From NCBI GenBank assembly GCA_031553975.1, contig JAVBKP010000117.1, positions 1 to 8,580 on the forward strand: 8,580 bases of DNA, in the 5' to 3' direction. Position numbers and translations under genes: made by a program. Source of the DNA: JAVBKP01 sp031553975 (GTDB taxonomy: Bacteria > Bacillota > Clostridia > Peptostreptococcales > Anaerovoracaceae). The first letter of the stretch is position 1; each line of letters begins with the position of its first letter. The notes under the pieces were generated by a model, which saw nothing but the letters and a program-made list of their open reading frames with translations, was not told the DNA's origin and did not search any database. Positions 1-4,441 of the stretch are shown one piece after another.

Positions 1-355
1 TGGCCACTGTGATTAATAATACGGCAATAATACTGCCAGCAGCCTTGCCTAGGTTGTTAGACTTTTGATTGACAATGGCATATAAGATGGATACAAATAT
101 CAACGGGAACACTGTTAGTTTAAGTAATCTGACATAACCAGTACCCACCAAGGAGATCCAGTCGTTGGTGGCTTTGATGGTATCTGATCCAATGCCATAA
201 ATCATTTGCATTGCTACTCCAAAAACAATACCAAGTCCTAGGGCTGTCAATACCCTCTTGTTAAAAGATAGCTTTTTGGCCGCCATTCGATTGAGCAGAA
301 ATAACACTGCTACGAATACGACTAAGTTGATGATGATAAAAATTGTACTATTCAT
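1..355 (-). CDS. tcyP: TcyP-like L-cystine symporter, N-terminal part (runs off the window)
   Basis: The first 118 residues are visible; the gene continues past position 1. The protein begins MNSTIFIIINLVVFVAVLFL and later has ALGLGIVFG and GTGYVRLLKLTVFPLIFVSI. I recognise these as the N-terminus of the TcyP/YdjN group of the dicarboxylate/amino acid:cation symporter (DAACS) family. Members are integral membrane proteins of roughly 460 residues that import cystine. Two or three hydrophobic helices can be seen (about residues 3-21, 34-52 and 72-92), and the second part ends as another helix begins (about 105-118). The start ATG at 355 has an AAGGGAG ribosome site six bases upstream. The gene follows a cysteine-rich leader ORF and a terminator hairpin, so its expression is probably tuned by cysteine supply through attenuation. 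Family assignment is by recognition from memory, not by a search. Another DAACS member is possible, but the leader supports a cystine substrate. Confidence 0.85.
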   Translation of the reverse strand, partial: MNSTIFIIINLVVFVAVLFLLNRMAAKKLSFNKRVLTALGLGIVFGVAMQMIYGIGSDTIKATNDWISLVGTGYVRLLKLTVFPLIFVSILYAIVNQKSNNLGKAAGSIIAVLLITVA

Positions 356-396
356 TTTTTTCTCCCTTATATTTAAATTTATAAAAAACATTAAAA

Positions 397-434
397 AGAG
401 CCATATCCCCTATATACATAGAAAGATTGGCTCT
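397..434 (-). terminator. Intrinsic terminator / attenuator between the Cys leader and tcyP
   Basis: On the minus strand AGAGCCA (434-428) pairs with TGGCTCT (403-397). The stem continues with AUCUU against GGGAU (two G-U pairs, one bulged A) and CUAU against AUAG, closing a GUAU loop. TTTTT (397-393) follows, and another T6 run lies a few bases on. This is the form of a rho-independent terminator. It starts 17 nt after the leader stop codon and ends about 40 nt before the tcyP start, so it lies inside the tcyP transcript. This suggests a regulated attenuator rather than an operon end. Confidence 0.75.
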
Positions 435-497
435 AATGATTACGTATTAACTATGAATTAGTTTCTACTCTATCACTCAAATCTTTCAAAGCATATA
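411..497 (-). promoter_or_regulatory. Candidate anti-terminator pairing (480-497 with 411-428)
   Basis: The RNA segment from 497 to 480, inside the end of the leader ORF, is complementary to the segment from 428 to 411, which is the upper 5' arm and loop of the terminator. Of 18 positions, 15 are Watson-Crick and one is a G-U pair, including an unbroken 8-bp block (GAAAGAUU with AAUCUUUC). Forming this duplex would compete with the upper part of the terminator. The upstream partner lies just past the last Cys codon (507-505), so a ribosome stalled in the Cys run would leave it free. The layout is that of classical amino-acid attenuators. The folding is my own reading and no energy was calculated. 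Confidence 0.55.
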
Positions 498-585
498 CTT
501 CATTACATGAAAAACAGCAGCATACCTTACAGCAGCTACAACAACATGTCTTTGTATTTACTTTTGAAAAACCACGAATGTTCAT
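451..585 (-). CDS. Cysteine-rich leader peptide (44 aa) upstream of tcyP
   Basis: This 44-codon ORF runs from ATG at 583-585 to TAG at 451-453. Its core is CCCSCCKVCCCFSC (residues 14-27), nine cysteines in fourteen residues, using both TGT and TGC. The rest is ordinary and polar, and there is no signal peptide or membrane segment. An AGAGGA ribosome site sits eight bases before the ATG. A good promoter lies just upstream, and a terminator hairpin plus the cystine-uptake gene lie just downstream. The likely role is a sensor: a ribosome short of Cys-tRNA stalls on the Cys run and changes the RNA fold, so the terminator is avoided. Poly-cysteine leader ORFs acting this way are known in mycobacteria. 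The alternative is a metal-binding miniprotein, but the placement and the complementary RNA arms favour a leader. Confidence 0.78.
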   Translation of the reverse strand: MNIRGFSKVNTKTCCCSCCKVCCCFSCNEVYALKDLSDRVETNS

Positions 586-619
586 ACTTTAATTCCTCTT
601 TAATAAATTATACTATGTT

Positions 620-648
620 AGAATAACGGAATTGATGACGGTTGTCAA
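620..648 (-). promoter_or_regulatory. Promoter for the Cys leader-tcyP unit
   Basis: The minus strand has TTGACA (648-643), a 17-nt spacer and TATTCT (625-620). An A/T-rich UP-like stretch (about 650-667) lies just upstream of the -35. Transcription would start near 613, giving a 5' UTR of about 27 nt before the leader ATG. A TATAAT at 612-607 is a second possible -10, but it has no matching -35 at normal spacing. A short palindrome, GTTGTCAAC, is centred on the -35. Confidence 0.65.
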
Positions 649-789
649 CTAAAATTTTTATGAATTTTTCGGACTTTGTCTAAGATTTCTTTCTTATCAT
701 TGTCCTTCAAAGTATATTAATATAGCTTAGTTTAAATCTGACAAAATTCCCGAAATAGCAATATAATCTTCATTTTTTTGCCTTATTTG

Positions 790-1410
790 TTATATACTTA
801 TTTTTTCTATACTTTTATGCACATTTTGTTTGATGTTTTCTATTTCTTTCTCTGAAAGCTCTTTCTTTACTTTAATTAAAATTGTAGTTGTAAGATTATT
901 TGTATTAATAATCGTGCTGACTGATTTAACGAATTGAATTTTATAAAAGTCTTGGCTAATATAAAAATCCAGCGTTCTCATAAAATCTATTGCATCTTGA
1001 TTTTGTCCTGTTTTTTTTGCTTCAAAAAATGCCTGATTTAAATATTTAACTGCATCAATGCAAAGTTCTAGTTGATCAGCTAGTCCCTCTTTAGCTTTTA
1101 TATCTTGCTCTAATTGTGGGGTGTAGCTTAATGCGATCAACCCGTCTACGAGTTGCGTATTTTGTATGTATAAATCATAGAGCCCGTTGTTATTTTTTGA
1201 TAATATATACTTTACTTTCACATATTTATTATGTATTGGAGCATTTTCAAATGACTTTTGAATGCTTGTCTTTAGCTCTTTAGAAATATTTTTCGCAACC
1301 AGCGTAGAATTGCTTACATCGCTTACATTACCTTCAAATGAAATAGCAACTAATGTTAAAATAGTTGTAATACAAATGGCCAAAGTCAAAGTAATTCTTT
1401 TTTTGTTCAT
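790..1410 (-). CDS. Exported or membrane-anchored protein of unknown function (206 aa)
   Basis: I do not recognise this family. The N-terminus is a positively charged MNKKR followed by a hydrophobic helix (about residues 5-24). The remaining 180 residues are hydrophilic and rich in Lys, Asn and Ile. They are therefore probably outside the cell, either released or held by the N-terminal anchor. No Cys lipobox is present after the helix. I chose the ATG at 1410 because GAGGAG (1423-1418) lies seven bases upstream. The in-frame ATG at 1425 has no ribosome site and itself overlaps that SD. A 33-nt identical piece of this gene (970-1002) recurs at 4294-4326 beside the ABC exporter operon, next to a matching copy of its start region. 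A paralogue was therefore once part of that operon, which hints that this protein works with a peptide exporter. That link is inference. Confidence 0.8.
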   Translation of the reverse strand: MNKKRITLTLAICITTILTLVAISFEGNVSDVSNSTLVAKNISKELKTSIQKSFENAPIHNKYVKVKYILSKNNNGLYDLYIQNTQLVDGLIALSYTPQLEQDIKAKEGLADQLELCIDAVKYLNQAFFEAKKTGQNQDAIDFMRTLDFYISQDFYKIQFVKSVSTIINTNNLTTTILIKVKKELSEKEIENIKQNVHKSIEKISI

Positions 1411-1458
1411 GAAAATGCTCCTCATACAATAAATTTCTCAAATACTATTTATTTAATT

Positions 1459-1535
1459 AAAAAGGCGACCGTAGGTTTTATTGCCCTTGGTCGCTCAATG
1501 TGTAAATTTGCTTATGACTTTCTAATCGTTTATTT
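1459..1535 (-). ncRNA. Possible short leader RNA or small RNA (~75 nt)
   Basis: The RNA between the promoter start (about 1535) and the T-run at 1459 would be about 75 nt long. It ends in a clear terminator hairpin and contains no ATG-initiated ORF. I recognise no riboswitch class in it and see no obvious alternative pairing that would free the downstream gene. It may be a small RNA, an untranslated attenuator of the 206-aa gene, or simply an overlap of one operon's terminator with the next gene's promoter. Confidence 0.3.
1461..1494 (-). terminator. Hairpin terminator upstream of the 206-aa gene
   Basis: The minus strand reads GCGACC (1494-1489), an 18-nt interior with an AGG/CCT inner stem, then GGTCGCC and TTTTT (ending about 1459). 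The opposite strand has no T-run, so it acts on leftward transcription. It may end the 2606-1613 unit, but it also lies between a strong promoter (1542-1570) and the 206-aa gene. It could therefore be an attenuator or the end of a small RNA. Confidence 0.7.
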
Positions 1536-1541
1536 TTTAAC

Positions 1542-1570
1542 AGTATACGCTTGTTGGTATATGCTGTCAA
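1542..1570 (-). promoter_or_regulatory. Strong sigma-A-like promoter
   Basis: The minus strand has TTGACA (1570-1565), a 17-nt spacer and TATACT (1547-1542). An imperfect dyad (CAGTATA at 1541-1547 and TATGCTG at 1560-1566) spans the spacer and the edges of both boxes, and could be an operator. Transcription would start near 1535, and RNA would meet the terminator at 1494-1459 before reaching the 206-aa gene. Confidence 0.65.
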
Positions 1571-1612
1571 GCTTTATTTATTTACATATATCTTATGTGG
1601 TATGTAGATGTA

Positions 1613-2047
1613 CTAATAAATAGCCTTTGGAAAATTCTCAATTTTCTCAAAGCAATTGTTTACAAATTCACTGGATTGTGAAAACTCATTAATATAGTTT
1701 TTAAGTGATGTAGTCTGCATCTTTTGCATTTCTGGTAAAATGTCTTTAATAATTACGAGTTCAAAAACCGTCTGTGCATCCATTTTATTAGCTGATATCG
1801 TTTTATAAAAATAATGATCAACAAAAAACTTCAGCATATATGGCACTATGGCACCATCAATCATCTTACATCCCACTTTCAAAAAATTCCCCACTAGAGG
1901 ACGTTTAAAGTCATGAATGTCGATAGGATTAGTACCCTTAGATGTTCGTCTACTACTCTCCAGTTCTACCAAATACAATAGTAATATTCCGACATCCTCA
2001 ATTGATATTTCCTCTTTATTAAAATATTCTGTTATCGCTCCGGTCAT
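1613..2047 (-). CDS. Small cytoplasmic protein of unknown function (144 aa)
   Basis: I do not recognise the family. The protein is predicted mostly helical, with no signal peptide and no clear transmembrane segment. A charged ELESSRR patch lies near residues 29-35, and hydrophobic helices occur around residues 50-85 and 93-110. The parts FLKVGCKMIDGAIVPYMLKF and FELVIIKDILPEMQKM faintly recall the cytoplasmic region of MotA-type motor proteins. The similarity is too weak to name it, and the membrane helices are missing. The ATG at 2047 has AAAGAGGG (2063-2056) eight bases upstream. That ribosome site fills the 16-nt gap after the upstream secreted-protein gene, so the two are almost surely co-transcribed. 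The hairpin at 1494-1461 probably ends this unit. Confidence 0.75.
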   Translation of the reverse strand: MTGAITEYFNKEEISIEDVGILLLYLVELESSRRTSKGTNPIDIHDFKRPLVGNFLKVGCKMIDGAIVPYMLKFFVDHYFYKTISANKMDAQTVFELVIIKDILPEMQKMQTTSLKNYINEFSQSSEFVNNCFEKIENFPKAIY

Positions 2048-2063
2048 AGTATAATCCCTCTTT

Positions 2064-2606
2064 CTAATATCTATAAAAACTTATTACATTTGGATTCATA
2101 GAACCACCAGCTAGTACTCCTTCTGTTACGACCCCACCCTTTTGCCAGTCTGGATAATAATGCATAAATTCTCTATATCTTTTGGGATATAAAAATGTAC
2201 CATCATCTACATCACTATGCACCGCTCCAAATACATTGGTAATTTGCCATGAGAGCCTAAACTCCTGTATTGTAAGAGGAGAAAAGTTATCAATGCGGAA
2301 TCCAAAGTAATTCGGATCAGATGTATTGCGAAGTATAATAGTAGTAATCGCACCAGTTGGAATATCAATTACTTTGTTAGTATTATCGGCAATATTTTTA
2401 TTCTGTATTGGGTCATAAATTACTGGAACGCTAATGCTTCCAACGACTTCCCATCCCTCATCAAATTGACTCTCCCCTTCAATTTGAGTAATAGTGTCAT
2501 AGCTAGGCGCAAACTCCTGTACTTTATATTCTTCCATAGCAAATGCGCCGAAAGAAGAACTTAATACAAAGGCTAGCGCTAATAAAATACTTATAACTTT
2601 TTTCAT
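2064..2606 (-). CDS. Secreted protein of unknown function (180 aa) with signal peptide
   Basis: A textbook signal peptide begins the protein: MKK, a hydrophobic core (residues 4-20) and an AFA cleavage site at 21-23, giving a mature protein of about 157 residues starting MEEYKVQEF. The mature part alternates polar and hydrophobic residues in a beta-rich pattern, with many aromatic residues (Tyr, Phe, Trp) towards the end (NVISFYRY) and a Gly-rich GGVVTEGVLAGGS stretch. There is no Cys, so no disulphides, no lipobox and no sortase motif. I know no family for it. The start at 2606 has GGAGG (2618-2614) seven bases upstream, and a candidate promoter is at 2671-2699. It is the first gene of a pair with the 144-aa protein, 16 nt apart. 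A secreted gene beside a peptide-responsive regulator is a plausible quorum-regulated target, but nothing here shows it directly. Confidence 0.82.
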   Translation of the reverse strand: MKKVISILLALAFVLSSSFGAFAMEEYKVQEFAPSYDTITQIEGESQFDEGWEVVGSISVPVIYDPIQNKNIADNTNKVIDIPTGAITTIILRNTSDPNYFGFRIDNFSPLTIQEFRLSWQITNVFGAVHSDVDDGTFLYPKRYREFMHYYPDWQKGGVVTEGVLAGGSMNPNVISFYRY

Positions 2607-2670
2607 ATGATTTCCTCCATATTTTCAATAAAAATTAACTTACATATCGATGCGCATCTCTATTTATAAT

Positions 2671-2699
2671 AGCATAGCACCTATTCACCCAGTTGTCAC
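2671..2699 (-). promoter_or_regulatory. Candidate promoter of the secreted-protein unit
   Basis: The minus strand has GTGACA (2699-2694), a 17-nt spacer and TATGCT (2676-2671). The -35 matches at five of six positions and the -10 at four. The perfect palindrome GATGCGCATC (2649-2658) falls just after the expected start site (about 2664), where a repressor could bind. The long 21-bp palindrome at 2700-2743 begins exactly next to the -35 box. Confidence 0.45.
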
Positions 2700-2743
2700 T
2701 TGAGAGTTACCCAACTTTTTGTAAAAAGTTGGGTAACTCTCAA
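2700..2743 (+). repeat. Perfect 21-bp inverted repeat with 2-nt loop
   Basis: The left arm 2700-2720 (beginning TTGAGAGTTACCC and ending in TTTTT) and the right arm 2723-2743 (beginning AAAAAGTTGGG) are exact reverse complements around GT. The element is symmetrical and AT-rich at its centre, with no T-run after the stem on either side. It is therefore not an ordinary terminator. It may be the fused ends of a lost insertion sequence or a miniature element, or a large operator or cruciform site. No transposase is recognisable with confidence next to it. Confidence 0.85.
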
Positions 2744-3039
2744 TAGCAATTTGTCTCATATCATGCTATCCTTATTACTAATAGTTATTACTAGGTGTTT
2801 GCAAAACACCAAAGTCATTGAAAAATCAATGATTTACTCTGTTTAAAGGCTGCTTTTGTGTGGCTAGATGAAAAAACTCTTCGTGCAGACCTGCCTCTTA
2901 CTGCTATTACCCAGCTATTAACGATCATCGGTGCTCATAAAATTTATAAGAACCAATTTATTGCAAGTTTAAAGCCCTTTTTTGTATTTCTCACATTTCC
3001 TCATTTCATCCATTTTGTTCCAATTAGGAGGGTTTTTTA
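2744..3039 (+). other. Gene-poor stretch with two hairpins; doubtful ORF remnant
   Basis: Two short perfect inverted repeats occur in a row: GGTGTTT/AAACACC (2794-2800 and 2804-2810) and TCATTGA/TCAATGA (2815-2821 and 2826-2832). Neither is followed by a T-run. From 2858 to 3040 a frame is open from a GTG start and has a plausible protein-like first half (LDEKTLRADLPLTAITQLL) and a low-complexity second half. It has no ribosome site, and its stop codon lies at the ATG of the peptide gene. It may be the worn end of a transposase or chance. No convincing promoter for the peptide gene was found here; a TTGCAA near 2962 is followed only by weak -10 candidates. Confidence 0.4.
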
Positions 3040-3189
3040 ATGAAAAAAAACTTAAAATCTACTTTTGTTGTATCTTTTTCTATATGTGAAGCATTTACTA
3101 GTGTTGCGCTAGGAGAACCTAATTTTTCTTCTAACAATAGTGCGTCGCCTGAGATAAAACTCATGAGTTGGCCTACGAATAAGCATTAA
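3040..3189 (+). CDS. Small secreted peptide, putative pheromone precursor for the RRNPP-type regulator (49 aa)
   Basis: This 49-codon ORF is the only convincing plus-strand gene. It has a near-perfect AGGAGGG site (3026-3032) seven bases before the ATG. The peptide begins MKKNLKS, has a moderately hydrophobic stretch (TFVVSFSICEAFTSVALG, residues 8-25) like a signal peptide, and ends with a polar tail, NFSSNNSASPEIKLMSWPTN plus KH. Its stop overlaps the stop of the convergent XRE-TPR regulator gene by 4 nt. RRNPP regulators (Rap, NprR, PlcR, PrgX, Rgg) typically have a small secreted peptide gene beside them. The precursor is exported and cut, and the C-terminal part re-enters to bind the TPR domain. 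By that rule the active peptide should lie within about residues 37-49. The Glu inside the hydrophobic part makes the signal weak. The ORF is well supported; the role is inference. Confidence 0.68.
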   Translation: MKKNLKSTFVVSFSICEAFTSVALGEPNFSSNNSASPEIKLMSWPTNKH

Positions 3190-4124
3190 TTACAATTAGG
3201 GCAATACGGAATTATATAACCAAAGTCCTCTTTTGAATCGAGCTTTAACCTATTTGCCTCTGATTCCCTATTTGTAGAAATATATTGATAATACGCATAT
3301 GTTAGAATCTCATTGCATTGTTCTTTCTTATCTTGATATGCGAGTATGTTTCCCCAACTCCAATAAATATCTGCTAAAAATGTCAATGTATCATATTTTA
3401 CAAATAATTCTTTTGCTTCTTTGCAAAGTCCTAAAGCATTTTCATAATCGCTTTCTTGTCCCAACCAGCTAATTAGGTTACAGTATATTTTGGGTAATGA
3501 ACGCATTCTTTCTTGTTTTGAAATATATGACTTCTCAATACTTTCTTTGAGGGATAGAAGTATTTTTATTCCTCGCTCCTTTTCCGCTAAGTTCCAGTAA
3601 GCAACGGCTAATCTGATGATAGAAGAAATCTCCCTATAGGAAAGTCTGTACTTTCCAATTTCACTTTCTTCAAATGGATTTCTAGTAATTGAAAGCGCCT
3701 CTCTTAATAAACCAACAATCTTTGTACTTTCTATCCCTTTTTCAATCCAAACAGAAGCCTTAGTCCCTAGTAAATATTGTAAGGCCAATCTATTCTTAAA
3801 ATGTTTAGTATTTTCTAGCTTTAAAATAATATCTTCTGCCTCTGTATAGTCTCCCTCAGACATTCTATTTTCCAATGCTCTTATAGCCGTATATACCTTA
3901 ACGCTTTTTGCCATGATCCAATATTCGTATGTCTCTTTTGGAGAAAGTCCAAAATATTCCATGATCGTTTCAAACACACTACTACTAGGCTCGTCCACGT
4001 TGTTTTCTATTTTGGATAAAGTAGTATTGTCAATTAATAAAAATTTTGCAAGTTCTACCTGAGTTAAATTTTGTTCTTCTCTTAAAAACCTAATTAAAGT
4101 ACCGAAATTCATTACTTCTTTCAT
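3186..4124 (-). CDS. XRE-family HTH plus TPR regulator, RRNPP-type peptide receptor (312 aa)
   Basis: Residues 8-62 form an XRE/Cro helix-turn-helix: IRFLREEQNLTQVELAKFLL, then the recognition part DNTTLSKIENNVDEPS. The rest (about 84-285) is all helical with TPR-like pairs such as EGDYTEAEDIILKLEN, SIIRLAVAYWNLAEKERGIK, ESDYENALGLCKEAKELF and YWSWGNILAYQDKKEQCNE. HTH plus a TPR array at about 310 residues is the architecture of PlcR, NprR and other RRNPP cytoplasmic receptors, which change DNA binding when they bind a short imported peptide. ATG 4124 is favoured by AGGAG (4135-4131) six bases upstream. The tail ends YCPNCN, a CxxC pair that is not part of the usual TPR fold. The gene sits tail-to-tail with the 49-aa peptide gene and downstream of the exporter operon on the same strand. 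The target genes are unknown; the nearby secreted-protein unit and the exporter operon are candidates. Confidence 0.83.
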   Translation of the reverse strand: MKEVMNFGTLIRFLREEQNLTQVELAKFLLIDNTTLSKIENNVDEPSSSVFETIMEYFGLSPKETYEYWIMAKSVKVYTAIRALENRMSEGDYTEAEDIILKLENTKHFKNRLALQYLLGTKASVWIEKGIESTKIVGLLREALSITRNPFEESEIGKYRLSYREISSIIRLAVAYWNLAEKERGIKILLSLKESIEKSYISKQERMRSLPKIYCNLISWLGQESDYENALGLCKEAKELFVKYDTLTFLADIYWSWGNILAYQDKKEQCNEILTYAYYQYISTNRESEANRLKLDSKEDFGYIIPYCPNCN

Positions 4125-4215
4125 AACATTCTCCTATTTCATATCGTATTACTGCAACTAATAACTTTAATCTTAATAATGCAAGTGCTGTTATCCGTTA
4201 TATTAACTATAGTCT

Positions 4216-4246
4216 CTTGTAAAGCGAACTTTCAATTTGTCAAATT
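4216..4246 (-). promoter_or_regulatory. Candidate promoter with palindrome for the regulator gene
   Basis: TTGACA (4243-4238) is followed after 16 nt by TACAAG (4221-4216) on the minus strand. The -35 is perfect and the -10 matches at four of six positions. The palindrome AATTTG-T-CAAATT (4234-4246) covers the -35 and could be an autoregulatory operator. The 5' UTR would be about 85 nt. The -10 assignment is weak. Confidence 0.4.
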
Positions 4247-4282
4247 TTTTTATTATTTTATCATACCTTGTTTGTTTACCTC

Positions 4283-4346
4283 GCTAATATATTCAGCGTT
4301 CTCATAAAATCTATTGCATCTTGATTCTGCTCATGAAAATTCTCCT
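4283..4346 (-). pseudogene. Internally deleted remnant of a paralogue of the 206-aa gene
   Basis: Positions 4294-4326 are identical over 33 nt to 970-1002, inside the 206-aa gene. The match continues through a 4-nt deletion to GCTAATAT (4283-4290). Upstream in gene order, 4332-4350 resembles the start region of the same gene (1409-1425): AGGAG, a few bases, TTTTCATGA. The remnant therefore keeps the ribosome site and start codon joined to the part encoding about residues 140-156, with roughly 400 nt missing between. The surviving frame stops after seven codons (ATG at 4334, TAG). The start overlaps the stop of the upstream mini-ORF (ATGA). This shows that a second copy of the gene once sat in the exporter operon. 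Confidence 0.72.
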
Positions 4347-4441
4347 AATAATGTTGCTACCGCTGCTAATACCAACATTATTAATACCAATTTAGTCCCT
4401 TTTTTTAACTTCATTTCAACCCCACCATGTGTAAATTTCAT
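4331..4441 (-). CDS. Small hydrophobic peptide ORF coupled to the exporter genes (36 or 27 aa)
   Basis: The ORF ends in TGA at 4333-4331. One start, ATG at 4441, overlaps the exporter stop as TAATG and gives 36 aa beginning MKFTHGGVE. A second in-frame ATG at 4414 has a GGTGGGG site five bases upstream and gives 27 aa: MKLKKGTK, a hydrophobic stretch (LVLIMLVLAAVATLLG) and EFS. It looks like a bare signal or transmembrane segment. Its place right after two peptide exporters, and its 4-nt overlap with the next (now broken) reading frame, suggest a real translated member of the operon. It might be a peptide cargo, a membrane miniprotein or the N-terminus of a once longer gene. I cannot choose between these. 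Confidence 0.5.
   Translation of the reverse strand: MKFTHGGVEMKLKKGTKLVLIMLVLAAVATLLGEFS

Noticed and set aside
258..461. 67-aa plus-strand ORF
   Set aside because: It is antisense to the start of the cystine symporter gene and to the attenuator hairpin. It has no ribosome site and a composition unlike a protein.
660..789. Terminator for the 206-aa gene
   Set aside because: Only weak AT-rich dyads are present (for example TAAGA/TCTTA near 680-697), with no GC stem plus T-run. I see nothing firm in this stretch.
1411..1425. ATG at 1425 as the start of the 206-aa gene
   Set aside because: It has no Shine-Dalgarno sequence, and its codons form the GAGGAG site that serves the ATG at 1410.
1498..1509. 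12-nt match (ATGTGTAAATTT) to 4427-4438 as a shared regulatory element
   Set aside because: Both copies lie upstream of related genes, but a 12-nt AT-rich match is expected by chance in a window this size.
2858..3040. 60-aa plus-strand ORF as a real gene
   Set aside because: It has a GTG start without an RBS and a low-complexity Phe-rich end. Its first half might be a transposase remnant, but I could not recognise one, so it is only mentioned in the gene-poor stretch entry.
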